From: [Mycoplasma] falconis
GTDB taxonomy: Bacteria; Bacillota_I; Bacilli_A; Mycoplasmatales; Metamycoplasmataceae
Length of the DNA stretch: 64,000 bases
Assembly: GCF_006385795.1 (NCBI RefSeq)
Contig: NZ_VFSS01000003.1
Coordinates: forward strand, 1-64,000
Direction of reading: 5' to 3'
In this document: piece by piece, positions 23,502 through 33,491 of the stretch
Position numbering within the stretch: the first letter of the stretch is position 1
Layout: every line of letters begins with the position of its first letter
Notes under the pieces: generated by a model
Databases searched by the model: none
The model's input: only the letters and a program-made list of their open reading frames with translations
Told to the model about the DNA's origin: nothing
Made by a program: the position numbers and the translations under genes

Positions 23502-23729
23502 ATGAAACAATTAAAACAAGAAGAATGATTAGAAATTTTGATTCTTTATGAAGATTTCATAAATTGCAAAATAAGCAAATCAGAACTAAGAATTTTATTA
23601 TTTAATAAGTTTTCTAAAAATTGAGACAACAAGTACATTAGAAATTGGATAAAGCATAAATATAGACAGTATAATAAGGGCATGACTAATTTAATATCAA
23701 AGACTGGTAAAACTTCTAAAAAGGTATAA
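23502..23729 (+). CDS. IS3-family transposase orfA (helix-turn-helix protein)
   Basis: 75 residues with two TGA-Trp codons, preceded by AAGGAG. It is a short basic protein with a putative helix-turn-helix (SKSELRILLFNKFSKNWDNKYIRNW) that would bind the IS ends. It stops at TAA (23727) just after the run AAAAAG (23718-23723). Moving back one base at that run joins it to orfB, the usual way IS3 elements make the full transposase. orfA alone normally acts as a regulator. It is shorter than a typical IS3 orfA (about 90-100 residues). Confidence 0.78.
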
Positions 23730-24727
23730 AAGGAGTCGGAAGACCTAAAAAGAAAGTTGAAATTTCGAAAGAAGAATACGATAAGCTATCTAAAGAACAA
23801 TTAATAGAAATTATCGAATATTTAAGAGATATAGTTAAGGATACATCGGCAAATACAAAACTTAAGAAAATTTATTTATTGAAAAATTCATCTATTTCTA
23901 AAAGACTTTTTGCAAAAGTTTTAAATATATCAAAAAGTCTTTTATATAGAAAAATAGTGTCTAAAAGAATTAAACCTAAAACCCAAGAATTAAACGAGAT
24001 AGAAAACCTTGTTTTAAAAGCTTTTAATGAAACAAAAGCAATTTTTGGAAGAGAAAGATTATCTATTTATATTTACAATAAACATAAAATGTTTATAAAT
24101 TCCAGAACATTAGGAAGAATTATGAATAAATTATGTTTAAAATGTTTAATTCGTAGAAAAAGAAAATCAAAAGAAATCAAAAATACAAATGTTAAATATG
24201 TTGATTTAGTAAAAAGAGATTACAATGCTAAAAATAACGAAATAATTATTGCAACCGATGTTTCTTACATATCTGCTCCGAAAGATGTTGACAATAATTT
24301 TGTTTATTTTTCAGCTTGCATAGACCACAAAACAAAGAAAATATTAAATTGAAACTTATCAACTCGAAATGATATTGAATTAGTTTTAGAATATGTAAAA
24401 AATATTAAATATGACAAAAAATGGATTATTCATTCTGATCATGGCTTTCAATATTCTTCAAAGGATTACATTGATATAATCAAACAAAATAACGGTTTAA
24501 TTTCTATGAGCCGAATCGGTAATTCATTAGATAATAGAGAAATCGAATATTTATTTTCAATAATTAAAAGTGAACATTTATATAATCTTGAAATTAAAAG
24601 AATGACTTTTGTAGAACTAAAAGAATCAATTAAATCTTATATAGATTGATATAACAACGAAAGATTACAATCAAATTTAAATTGAAAAACACCCCAACAA
24701 TGTTGAGATGTTTATTCATATTTATAA
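23723..24727 (+). CDS. IS3-family transposase orfB (DDE integrase core)
   Basis: Read in the -1 frame from the A5G run, so it is likely made as an orfA-orfB fusion of about 408 residues. It begins GIKGVGRPKKKVE, then has an HTH_21-like part (TKAIFGRERLSIYIYNKHKMFINSRTLGRIM) and the rve catalytic core: first Asp in ATDVSYIS, second Asp in HSDHGFQY, and the Glu in NREIEYLFSIIKSE. All catalytic residues are present, and the end WYNNERLQSNLNWKTPQQ is the standard IS3 C-terminus. It could also be expressed from an internal start at low level. Confidence 0.85.
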
Positions 24728-24728
24728 A

Positions 24729-24766
24729 CTGTCCACAAAAAGTGTCCAAGTTTAAAATCTGGCTTT
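24729..24766 (-). repeat. IS right inverted repeat
   Basis: 38 bp, reverse complement begins AAAGCCAGA and ends TTGTGGACAG; followed by AATAA (24767-24771), the second copy of the presumed target duplication. Confidence 0.75.
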
Positions 24767-24773
24767 AATAAAT

Positions 24774-25895
24774 TTAATATAAATAAACAGGAATATAAAC
24801 TAAAGCTAATAATCAATAAAAGCTATAAAAATCTTTTAAAACATCATTATAAATAAAATTAGTTACAGTTGTTTCGTTTTTAAATTTATTAGGAATATCA
24901 ATATTCATATATTCTGGTGGAGACATAAAAGAATAGATAATAACATCGTTATTAGCATAAAATCTTAAATGATTAATATGAGTATATCTCATAAATTCTT
25001 TATAAAGTCTTATTAAATTTTCTTGTACGAAAGGAGTAAAGTACATATACATTTTTAACTCATCATTAGAATAAACTTTAAAAAGTTTATTAAAGATTTT
25101 ATTTTCCAATTGAACTTTTTTATGACCTAAAAATTCTTGTGAAAAATAGCTAAATGAAGCTCTTTTATCAATATCTAAACCACTAGCGTTTACTTTCATT
25201 AAAGTTGAATTATAATGGCGTTTTTGATATGAAACATTACCCTTAGTGTCAACATGTTTAACAATATCCTCTCATAAAATATTTGAAAAATGAACTGGAT
25301 ATTTACCATCCACCATCACTGTTTGACAAGGAGTTGTATTTAAAATATATGCACTAGATGGTATAAAGTCTGGTCTATTGTTTATATACTCTGTTTTTGA
25401 AAATCTTCTAGTATTTGCATTGTAAGACAATCTTTCGTTAACAGGTATATATTTATTTGTTATTAATTCTCATCTCTTATCCAATAATTTAGTTGCTTTT
25501 TCGTAAATTTTTTTAGATTGTAAAGAATCCAATAAAAAAGATTTAACAATAATCTGTTTTTCGTTTCTGATTTTTTTATAAACCAAATATAAGATAAAAA
25601 ATGTTGTTAAAGCTAAACCTAATACTATTAAAATACCAAATAAAGCATTTCTAATTTGATTATTAATTTCGCTTGTATAAAGAAACATAAAAACTAAAAA
25701 TGAAAAGAAACCGATAAATAATATTCCTAAACTTAAACCTAAAAATATGTTGGTTAGCTTTCTGGCTTTTTTATATTGTTTAAGTTCAGGTTTTTTAAAA
25801 CAGTCGTCAACTGATTCTTTAATATTTGTTAATATTTCTCGATCTGTTTTATTTTTAAATTCTTCAAATGAAACAAGATTTTCTGCTGTTTTCAT
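24774..25895 (-). CDS. DUF3137-family membrane protein (copy B)
   Basis: 373 residues with TGA-Trp codons. It has an N-terminal soluble segment (MKTAENLVSFEEFKNKTD), two transmembrane helices at about 50-73 and 85-106, a long C-terminal domain and a hydrophobic end (VYIPVYLY). It is a tandem paralogue of the gene at 22232-23368: same order of parts, shared SNDELKM and FTP-VQENL blocks and matching C-termini. It starts 13 nt after lemA. The IS begins 7 bp after its stop. Function is unknown; DUF3137 proteins are often beside LemA, which suggests a membrane complex. Confidence 0.72.
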
Positions 25896-25908
25896 AAATT
25901 ATATAAAC

Positions 25909-26565
25909 CTATAAATTTGACATGTCAACATCTTGACGAGCTTTTGAATCTGAAACAAATAAAGGCATTGTTTCTAATTTCATGTTAGAAGCAACAACAT
26001 TAGTTGGATAAACAAATAATTGTTCGTTAAAATCGTTAGCAACTTTGTTATATAGTCTTCTTGAGGCTTCTAATTCTCTTTCTAAATAAGTCGATTCAGA
26101 CATTAGTTCTTCATATAATCTGCTTGCTTTTAAATCAGGATATGATTCTGAAACGGCGATTAAACGACCAAAAACAGATCTATTTAGATTTTCAATTTCT
26201 GCTGAATTTTCGATTGAATTTTTTGCACCAGCGTTAGTTAAATTTCTTAATCTAGCAATTTCTTGTTGAGTAGATTTTTCTAATTCTTTATATGATTTAA
26301 CTTGAGCTGCTAATTTATTTAAAGTATCAAAACGTTTTTGTAATTGTACATCAATGTTTGATGATTGTTTATTAACTTCGTTTTGCATTCTATTTAATTT
26401 GTTTTTTCTTAAAACATATCAAATAATTGGAAAAATAAAAATAAATGTAAAGTATAAAAATATTTTTCCAAATGTTGAGCTTTTAGCTTTTTTAGGGCTA
26501 TTATCTGCAACAGGTTGAAATCCTTTTGGTTCAGGTGTATTTGCATTGTTAAATAAGTTTGACAT
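25909..26565 (-). CDS. lemA: LemA family membrane protein
   Basis: 218 residues with one TGA-Trp. A disordered N-terminus of about 30 residues leads to one transmembrane helix (34-52, IFLYFTFIFIFPIIWYVL), then a long helical domain with LemA signatures: NEVNKQSSNIDVQLQKRFDTLNKL, YPDLKASRLYEELMSE and SRRLYNKVANDFNEQL. LemA proteins are membrane-bound; their function is not known. A start at 26388 would drop the membrane anchor. AGGAG precedes the ATG. First gene of the lemA-DUF3137-DUF3137 cluster. Confidence 0.93.
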
Positions 26566-26689
26566 TTTTTCTCCTAAAATTAAATAATTTAATCTTTTAT
26601 TGATTATTTAATAATTATATTTTCTTTTACTTAAATTTATTTCCTAATCTTTAAAGATATATGTCTGAATCTATTTTTTAATTAAATTA

Positions 26690-26713
26690 AAACTAACCGG
26701 TTAAGGTTAGTTT
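26690..26713 (-). terminator. Terminator after rplA
   Basis: 9-bp stem AAACTAACC/GGTTAGTTT, loop GGTTAA, then TTTAATTTAAT on the minus strand. Confidence 0.88.
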
Positions 26714-26721
26714 CATTATAA

Positions 26722-27414
26722 TTAGTCGATTTTAACTTTAACAGAAGCACCCATTGAGGTAGAAACAGTAATGTTTAAAACGTATGTTCCTTTAACTGTT
26801 TGTGGTTTTAATCTTTTTACAGTTTGAATTAAGGTTTCAGCATTTTCTGCTAATGCTTTTGATTCCATTGATTTTTTACCAACAGAAGCATGGATAATTC
26901 CACCTTTGTCCGCACGATAGTTTGCTTTACCTTTTTTAAGTTCTTCAACTGCTTTAGCTACATTTGGAGTAACTGTACCAGTTTTAGGGTTAGGCATTAA
27001 TCCTTTAGGACCTAATTTTTTACCGTATTTACCTAATACTAACATCATTTTAGGGTCAGCAACAATAACATCAAATTCATATTTATCTTGGTTTAAAACT
27101 TCTGGTAATTCTGAACCTGAGTAAACAAAGTCAGCTCCTGCTTCAACAGCTTGTTTTTGAGCATTAACATCGTCAGTAGCAACTAAAACTTTAACTGTTT
27201 TTCCTGTTCCGTTTGGTAGTAAAACAGCTCCACGTAATTGTTGGTCTGATTTTCTTGTGTCTAGGTTTAATTTAATAGCGATATCTAATGATTCATCGAA
27301 TTTAGCGTATGATGCTTTTTTAGCTAATTCAATAGCATCTAATAAAGGTAAAACTTCGTTTTTATTAACTAAAGTTTTAACCGCTTTTAAGTTTTTAGAA
27401 ATTTTTCTAGCCAT
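26722..27414 (-). CDS. rplA: 50S ribosomal protein L1
   Basis: 230 residues, standard L1 length. It starts MARKISKNLKAVKTLVNKNE, has the RNA-binding region FDESLDIAIKLNLDTRKSDQQLRG, and LGKYGKKLGPKGLMPNPKTGTV, the L1 signature. L1 forms the stalk by the E site and in many bacteria represses its own operon by binding the mRNA. It follows rplK by 20 nt; the two form the usual L11 operon. Confidence 0.98.
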   Translation of the reverse strand: MARKISKNLKAVKTLVNKNEVLPLLDAIELAKKASYAKFDESLDIAIKLNLDTRKSDQQLRGAVLLPNGTGKTVKVLVATDDVNAQKQAVEAGADFVYSGSELPEVLNQDKYEFDVIVADPKMMLVLGKYGKKLGPKGLMPNPKTGTVTPNVAKAVEELKKGKANYRADKGGIIHASVGKKSMESKALAENAETLIQTVKRLKPQTVKGTYVLNITVSTSMGASVKVKID

Positions 27415-27434
27415 TAGTTAGCACCGCCTTTTAA

Positions 27435-27857
27435 TCATTCTTCATAACCTTCGACAACAACACCCATGTTTTTAGCTGTTCCAGCAACTTGTTTCATTGC
27501 ACTTTCAATAGTTGTTGCATTTAAGTCTGGCATTTTGTATTCAGCAATTTCTTTTAATTGTTCTAAAGAAATTTTTCCAACTTTGTCTTTGTTTGGTTTG
27601 CTTGAACCTTTTTGAATTTTAGCTGCTTGTGCTATTTTGTATGATGTAGGTGATGTAAATAATTTAAAATCAAATGATTTGTCTTTGTAAACTGTAATTA
27701 AAACTGGAACTGGTTCTGAACCTCTTTCTCTAGTTTTATCGTTGAATGCTTTTGTAAATTCTGGCATGTTAATACCAACACCAGCAAGAGCGGGTCCTGG
27801 TTTAGCTTGGCCAGCAGCAAATTGTAATTTCGCTTTTTTAACGATTTCTTTAGCCAT
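27435..27857 (-). CDS. rplK: 50S ribosomal protein L11
   Basis: 140 residues from the ATG at 27857, which has AAAGGA 8 nt upstream; the frame is open further upstream, but that part does not match L11. [20 protein letters not shown] is the L11 signature; the C-terminal rRNA-binding domain ends [14 protein letters not shown]11 binds the GTPase centre of 23S rRNA and is the target of thiopeptide antibiotics. Confidence 0.98.
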   Translation of the reverse strand: MAKEIVKKAKLQFAAGQAKPGPALAGVGINMPEFTKAFNDKTRERGSEPVPVLITVYKDKSFDFKLFTSPTSYKIAQAAKIQKGSSKPNKDKVGKISLEQLKEIAEYKMPDLNATTIESAMKQVAGTAKNMGVVVEGYEE

Positions 27858-27961
27858 TGTAAAATCCTTTCGATTGTGTGGTGCAAATGAATATTTGTTC
27901 TTATTAAGACAAAATTCTCCCACTTGCTTAGAGGCAATAAAGTAATTGCATAGCAATTATA
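27858..27961 (-). promoter_or_regulatory. rplK-rplA promoter and leader
   Basis: Extended -10 TGGTATAAT (TATAAT at 27961-27956) gives a leader of about 92 nt before rplK. Within it are a GCAAT/ATTGC hairpin next to the start and TTGC-CTCTAA-GCAA (27937-27924). An L1-binding autoregulatory site would be expected in this place; it is not proven by the sequence. Confidence 0.55.
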
Positions 27962-28011
27962 CCAAAATTGAATTTAATATAGGTTATTTTATTTATATTT
28001 ATCAAATATAA

Positions 28012-28038
28012 AAACACACCCGAATCAAGGGGGTGTTT
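28012..28038 (-). terminator. Terminator after the 28049-28828 gene
   Basis: AAACACACCC/GGGGGTGTTT stem (one mismatch) with a 7-nt loop, followed by TTTATATTT on the minus strand. Confidence 0.82.
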
Positions 28039-28048
28039 AAGCTAATTT

Positions 28049-28828
28049 TTATTCAAATTTATATTGAAATAATATAGTTGGAGAAAATATAGGTTTATAT
28101 TTAAATTGATCGTTTTTATCTAACTCAAAAGTTTGACTTATTACTTTAAAATTATTATTTGAATTACTATTTGTATTTATTTCTAAACAATATTTTTCAA
28201 ATCTATTATCAAATGTTTTAACATTAAAAGAAACATTTATTTGGAAATCATTTTTTTCAAGATTAATATTTTTTGTTTCATAATTAAAACCATTAATAGG
28301 AACTATAAAATCTTCAATATCATCAAACGGTTTAACAAAATTTTTATCAATAAAAGTTTTATCGTTTAACAAATAATTTTCATTATAACCTTTTAAAAAA
28401 TAAGAGAAAAAATTTGTAGGTACATAAATAAACATTTTATCTGGTTCTTCATTTATTTTTTGTATTGTCTTTGCCTTTAAATCTTTTGAATTTAAATTAT
28501 CAAAATTATCGATAGAAATTAATGCTAATCTATAATATCCATCTATTTTTTGATTTTCCTTTGAAGTTAAGAATTGATAAAACTGATTGTTATTGTTGAT
28601 ATTTGTAGAATTTTTAAGTCTTAATAATTTTATTGGATATTGAAAATCATTAGTGTAATAAGCATCTTTATCGTTTACTAATTTAAGATTTTGTGGATTT
28701 TGTATCAAGTACTTTGCTTTGTTATTTTTAGTGTTAATTTGATTAATAATCAAAGGCGTAGAAACTCCTAATCCTAGAACCCCTATTGAAACAAATGTTG
28801 ACAATAAAATTACATTTTTTTTATTCAT
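28049..28828 (-). CDS. Secreted or membrane-anchored protein of unknown function
   Basis: 259 residues. The start MNKKNVILLSTFVSIGVLGLGVSTPLII is a signal peptide or uncleaved N-terminal anchor without a lipobox cysteine. The rest is hydrophilic and Asn-rich (STNINNNNQF, NTNSNSNNNF) with alternating aromatic residues that suggest beta structure outside the cell. I do not recognise the family. Its ATG overlaps the stop of the gene at 28828-30333 (TAATG), so the two are translationally coupled and probably act together at the cell surface. Confidence 0.7.
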   Translation of the reverse strand: MNKKNVILLSTFVSIGVLGLGVSTPLIINQINTKNNKAKYLIQNPQNLKLVNDKDAYYTNDFQYPIKLLRLKNSTNINNNNQFYQFLTSKENQKIDGYYRLALISIDNFDNLNSKDLKAKTIQKINEEPDKMFIYVPTNFFSYFLKGYNENYLLNDKTFIDKNFVKPFDDIEDFIVPINGFNYETKNINLEKNDFQINVSFNVKTFDNRFEKYCLEINTNSNSNNNFKVISQTFELDKNDQFKYKPIFSPTILFQYKFE

Positions 28829-30333
28829 TATTTAATTAAACCTCATTCATCTTTTAATGTTTTTGTAAAGCTTTTTCCATCCACAAAATTAACCCCGTTT
28901 CAAAAATAATTATTTAGTTTATTATTAGATTTATTTTCTATTACATAATTCTCTTTTATGAAATATGGATCGATTATAACTTGATTATATTGTTGACCTC
29001 AATTATAATTAACTAGCAATCTTCAATCATTATACAAACCATAAGCAATATATGAATGATAAGATTTTGAAAAATTACTAAATGCTGAATAGTCTGTTCT
29101 CACCTTAGAAACTAACTCAATTGGTTGTTTTAATTTTGCTAAATAATATCAATAATTTTTTCTAGAATTATCAAACACATAACTTGAATAATTTAATTTT
29201 CCTAATTTTTTGTTATCTTCAAGAAAAACGTCCGATAATTCAACCGTAGAATTGTAAGGTGTACCAGGATATTTTTTATATTTATCCATGATATCAGAAA
29301 TAAAATTATTATTGATATGTGGAAGCATTAAATTAGTTAAATAATATTGTTTTTCTAATAAACTTAGGCTTTCAAAAAAGTTTTTTACTTGTTGAATTTT
29401 ATTCGATTTTTTTAAGTCAAAATTAATTAAAAAGTTTTTTTGTTTTGTAATATATTTAAAATCTTCTTTAAGCAAATAATTTGAACTTTTAAAAAATTCA
29501 TTATAAAAAATCAATCTAGCAAAAGTGTTATAGCCACATATTCCTTGTAAGCTTAATGCAGGATTTAAGAAAGCTTCTTCTGGTTTATATAAAGCAAAAT
29601 CATTTTTTGTTAAATCTTTTTCATTAGCTACCTTAAAAAATCAAGAAGAATCTACTTCGTTGTCCGCGTAAATTAAGCCTAATTTTTCGTTTCTAACCTT
29701 AAATATACTTTTATTTTTTTTAGCTTTTAAATCCTTTAAATGAATATGGAAAAAATGTTGATAACTGTCTACATCTTCTGAGTAAGATGTTTTTTTATAA
29801 TAATTTTTCCATTTTTGATCTGGATGTGAAGGATGTCAAGGTGAAACTTTGTGATCGCCTCCAATCGGTCTGCCACGTAAAGTAGTATCTAAAAATTTAA
29901 ATTCCCCTTTGTCATCTCTCATTAAAGAAATTTTATTAGATTTGTATAATTCTTTATTTCTTTCATTTTGATAAACCACATTATAAATTCATGAATAATC
30001 ATAGTTAGGATTCACTTCAATCACTTTTCTTTTTTCTTTTCAAAATATAGAATAACCAATATTTTCGTTATCTTTATTCTTATAAAATACAATGTAATTG
30101 ACTTGTTCTTTGTTGTCTTTATCTTTAAGATAACAATCTAAAATTAAATTTATTTCTGTGTCATATCTACCTGTTAACTTTATGAAATCGAACAAGCTAT
30201 ATTCACTAGCCATTATTCTTTCCATTTTGGTTTTTTCAACATTATCTTCTTGCTTTGCTGAAACTACAAAAGCCGGAACTATAAATAAAGGTGTAACATT
30301 TAAAGCTCCTAAAATAATATTTTTATTAGTCAT
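28828..30333 (-). CDS. Large secreted or membrane-anchored protein of unknown function
   Basis: 501 residues with TGA-Trp codons. An N-terminal signal-like segment (MTNKNIILGALNVTPLFIVPAFVVSAKQ) has no lipobox; the rest is predicted extracellular and rich in Tyr, Lys, Asn and Trp. A distinctive stretch, RGRPIGGDHKVSPWHPSHPDQKW (about residues 150-172), has several His and Asp residues that could form a metal or catalytic site, but no known family is recognised. AAAGGAG precedes the ATG. It is the first gene of a two-gene operon with 28049-28828. A phage or transfer origin is not suggested by composition. Confidence 0.7.
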
Positions 30334-30480
30334 TTAACTCCTTTTATTTAACTTTAAATTTCATTATTATATTTACATATAATAACTTCAATATACTACA
30401 AATTATTTTTTTATTTTAATTTAGATGAATTTAGAGCCTAAAAAAGATTAAAAAAGTACAAAAAACGCATTTTAAAATGA

Positions 30481-30504
30481 AAAACGCACTTTTGGGTGCG
30501 TTTT
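30481..30504 (-). terminator. Terminator after tsf
   Basis: 9-bp stem AAAACGCAC/GTGCGTTTT with a TTTTGG loop, T-rich on the minus side. A partial copy of the left arm (AAAAACGCATTTT) lies just left of it at about 30461-30473. Confidence 0.85.
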
Positions 30505-30526
30505 CAAATTTATATAAGATTAATTA

Positions 30527-31405
30527 TTATTTTCCCATTTGTTCAGCCACTTCGGCTGCGAAGTCAACAACTTTTTTTTCGATACCTTCTCCAACTTCAT
30601 AACGGGTTGCATTTAACAATTCTAAACCATTGTCAGCTAAATATTGTTTTACTAATTTAGATTCTTCCATAACAAATGGTTGATACATTAAAACACCTTT
30701 TTCGTTGAATTCTTTCTTTAAAAGACCAGCTTTAATTGATACTTGGATTTTTTCTGGTTTGTTTTGAATTGCAGGGTTAGCTTCTACTCTTTCATGAATT
30801 TCTTTTAATTCTGCTTCTGGTAAGCAAGTTTCAAATAAATGAGCTGGGTTTAAAGCAGCAATATGCATTGCTAAATGTCTTAATTCTTCTGCTTTATCTC
30901 CTTTAGCTTTTACAATAACCGCAATTCTGTTGTTAGCATGAGTATATCCGGCTACAACTTCACCTTCATTAGCTTCGTATCTAATTGCTCTTCTTAAAGT
31001 AATTTTTTCTCCGATTTTAGCAGTTAATTGAGTTGTTAATTCTTCAATTGTTGAGCCATCAATTTTGTGTGATGATAAATCTTCTAAGGTATTAAATGGA
31101 GTTTTTAATAATTCAGATGTTAATAAGTTTGCAAAATCTAAAAACATTTGGTTTTTAGCAACGAAATCTGTTTCTGAGTTTAATTCAAATAAAACAGCAA
31201 CATTTCCTTCAACAGCTGCTCTAACAATACCGTCTGCAGCAATTCTTCCGGCTTTTTTAGCAGCTTTAACAATACCTTTTTCTTGTAATCATTCGATTGC
31301 TTTTTCAATATCATTTCCTGTTGCTTCTAAAGCGTTTTTACAATCTAAGAATCCTGAGTTTGTTCTTTCTCTTAATTCTTTTAATTTGCTTAAATCTACA
31401 GCCAT
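30527..31405 (-). CDS. tsf: Elongation factor Ts
   Basis: 292 residues from the ATG at 31405, one TGA-Trp. The N-terminal UBA-like domain is [22 protein letters not shown], the key TDFVAKN motif (nucleotide exchange contact with EF-Tu) is present, followed by a long core domain. EF-Ts regenerates EF-Tu-GTP. It is 11 nt after rpsB, the universal rpsB-tsf operon. Confidence 0.98.
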
Positions 31406-31416
31406 TTTATTTCTCC

Positions 31417-32277
31417 TTATTTGGTTTCTTCTGTTCTAACTTTTTTGAAAGTTCTTACTGGTCTAGTTTCAGTTCTTTCTAATTTTGGTTCTTCAGGTAA
31501 AATAACTTCTTCACTTGGTTTGAAAGCAAATACTTGTTTTTCGCCTCTAGCTGCGGCAATGGCATCAGCTAAAATAGTTGCAATTAAAGTAATTGATTTA
31601 ACTGAGTCATCATTTGCCGGAATAACAAAGTCTACTAAATCTGGATCTGAGTTACTATCTTGGATAGCAAAGATTTTTAATCCTTTTTTCTTAGCTTCTC
31701 TAATAGCGATTTCATCATCAATTGGAGATGCTGAGATCATAACTTGTGGCATAACTGCTTTACCTGCTAATTTTCTAATACCACCTAAGTTTTTTTGTAA
31801 TTTAGCGATCTTTTTATCCATTAAAAGACCTTCTTTTTTAGTGTAACCCTTATAACCGTCAGCTTGTAAAGCTTCTAATCTTTCTAATTCTTTTACACTT
31901 TTGAAAATTGTTTGTGAGTTAGTTAAAGTTCCACCTAATCATCTTTCATTTACATATACTGAATTTGTTCTGTTTGCAGCTTCTTCAATAGCAGCTTTAG
32001 CTTGTTTTTTAGTACCTACTCAAATAAATGAAATTGGTTTTTGAGCCATTTTGTTTAATAATTTGTAAGCATATTCTAAGGTTTTTTGAGTTTTAGCAAT
32101 GTCAATGATGTGAATTCCTTTTCTTTTTCCTCAAATGTATTGTTTCATTTTTGGATTTCATTGGCTAACTCTATGTCCAAAGTATGTTCCAGCTTCTAAT
32201 AATTTTTCACGTGAAACAACTTGATTTTCGTTATTTTTTAATTCTTTTGGTTGTTGTTTTTTTAGTTCTTCTGACAT
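31417..32277 (-). CDS. rpsB: 30S ribosomal protein S2
   Basis: 286 residues with TGA-Trp codons. S2 signatures: [25 protein letters not shown] near the N-terminus, WLGGTLTN in the middle and the [35 protein letters not shown] block at the GTPase-like fold. The C-terminus has a charged extension ([19 protein letters not shown]) beyond the usual end. Start at 32277 is fixed by the S2 alignment; only a weak AAAGGA lies before it. A long structured leader precedes it. Confidence 0.97.
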
Positions 32278-32430
32278 AATATTTCCTTTTTTTAGTTTGT
32301 TATACTTCCTATTATTTCTAACAGCCTCCATCATTAAATGACACTAGGAGCTGAATCCGTAATAGTGTTTGATAAATTAATTAAAAGTGAATAATTTACC
32401 ACGTACTTATGTACTTTAAAAATTCTAACA
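32278..32430 (-). promoter_or_regulatory. rpsB-tsf promoter and structured leader
   Basis: Extended -10 TGTTAGAAT (TAGAAT at 32427-32422) would give a leader of about 140 nt. Two stems interlock: CAGC-CTCC (32322-32329) with GGAG-CTG (32347-32353), and CACTA (32342-32346, in the loop of the first) with TAGTG (32363-32367). This is an H-type pseudoknot layout, typical of ribosomal-protein autoregulatory leaders. The remainder of the gap up to degV (32431-32605) is AT-rich and holds only a TATAAT (32556-32561) on the plus strand for degV. Confidence 0.5.
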
Positions 32431-32605
32431 GAAAGTTAAGTTTTTTATTGTTTTTAACATTAAAAACATTAAATAATTGATATATAAAATGTATGTTGAA
32501 AATTAAGCTAAATTGGCTGATTTATTGAAAATTAAAAAGATAATTAAAAAATAAATATAATAATTAAACATTACGTTGTTTAGATATGCTAATTAAGGAG
32601 AAATT

Positions 32606-33487
32606 ATGAAATACAAAATTATTGTTGATTCCTCTTCCGGTTTAAACGAAAGCCAAGCTAAGGAATTAGGTTGAGACTTATTACCTATTAGATGTGAAGT
32701 TGACAATAAAGAATATCAAATTGGTGTTGATATTGATATTGATAAATATGCTGAAATGTGAAGGGCTAATAAAAAAATAAATGCTTTAACTTTCGCTACT
32801 CCTCCAGGAGTTGCTCAACTTTTAGTAGAACAATATCAAGATGAATACGACAAAATTATTATTTATACTATTTCAAACAAACTTTCATCTCAAAACAAAA
32901 ACTTGCAGGCTCAATTTAAAGATAATGAAAAAGTTTTTGTTCCTGAATCAAATAAAATTTCTTACTTAATAGTTAGAGATTTATTAATGTTTGAAAAGAA
33001 AATCAAAGAAGGTAAAAGTTTTGAAGAAGCAGTAAAACATTTTCAAGATAATAATGAAAAGCTTTTATTAGTTCCTCAATTTAACGACGCCTTAGTAAAA
33101 GGTGGCAGACTTTCAAAAGGTGCAGCAGTTATAGCTAAACTATTAAAAATAGTACCAATTATTAGATTTGATAACGGATCTCTAGAAAAAGAAGATATTG
33201 GACGTGTATTTAATAAGACTTTAGAAAAAAAAGTTAGAGAGCTTTACGAAAAAACACCTACGAATAAAGAAAATATTTATTTAGTTGTAGCACATGCTGA
33301 CAATGAAGACATTGCAAAACATATTGAAAAATTTAAAGAAGTAGCAAATAATTATACAAATGTTGTCTCATTTAAATTACCAGCTGACGTTTCAATTCAT
33401 ACTGGTGTAGGTGCAGTTTGTGTTTCATTTGCTTATATTGATCCAGCTATCAAAGAAGATTACTTTAAAACGGCTAAAATTTGATAA
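32606..33487 (+). CDS. DegV family fatty-acid-binding protein
   Basis: 293 residues with TGA-Trp codons, the last codon before the stop being TGA. DegV features: KIIVDSSSGL at the N-terminus, TFATPPGVAQLLV and TISNKLSSQNKNLQ (fatty-acid head-group loop), a middle RLSKGAAVIAKLLKIVPII, and C-terminal HTGVGAVCVSFAYID. DegV/FakB proteins hand fatty acids to a kinase for phospholipid synthesis, important for mycoplasmas that take up host lipids. AAGGAG precedes the ATG. Confidence 0.95.
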
Positions 33488-33491
33488 TTTA

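Larger units (their letters stand above)
23426..24766 (+). mobile_element. IS3-family insertion sequence (IS150-like), 1,341 bp
   Basis: Terminal inverted repeats of 38-39 bp (one gap, several mismatches) begin AAAGCCAGA at both ends and finish with the IS150-type GTGGACA core. AATAA flanks both ends. Inside are two overlapping frames, orfA and orfB, with an intact DDE transposase. The element lies between two paralogous DUF3137 genes and damages neither. It looks complete. Outer boundaries are set by the longest inverted repeat; the true tips could be a few bases inward. Confidence 0.85.

Noticed and set aside
23502..24727. Transposase as a decayed pseudogene because of the stop between orfA and orfB
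   Set aside because: The break lies at an A5G run with orfB in the -1 frame, the standard IS3 arrangement; all catalytic residues remain.
24774..25895. DUF3137 copy B truncated by the IS
   Set aside because: Its stop codon lies 7 bp before the IS end and the C-terminus matches copy A, so it is complete.
31065..31846. Plus-strand open frames opposite tsf and rpsB
   Set aside because: They are shadow frames of highly conserved genes and have no start signals of their own.
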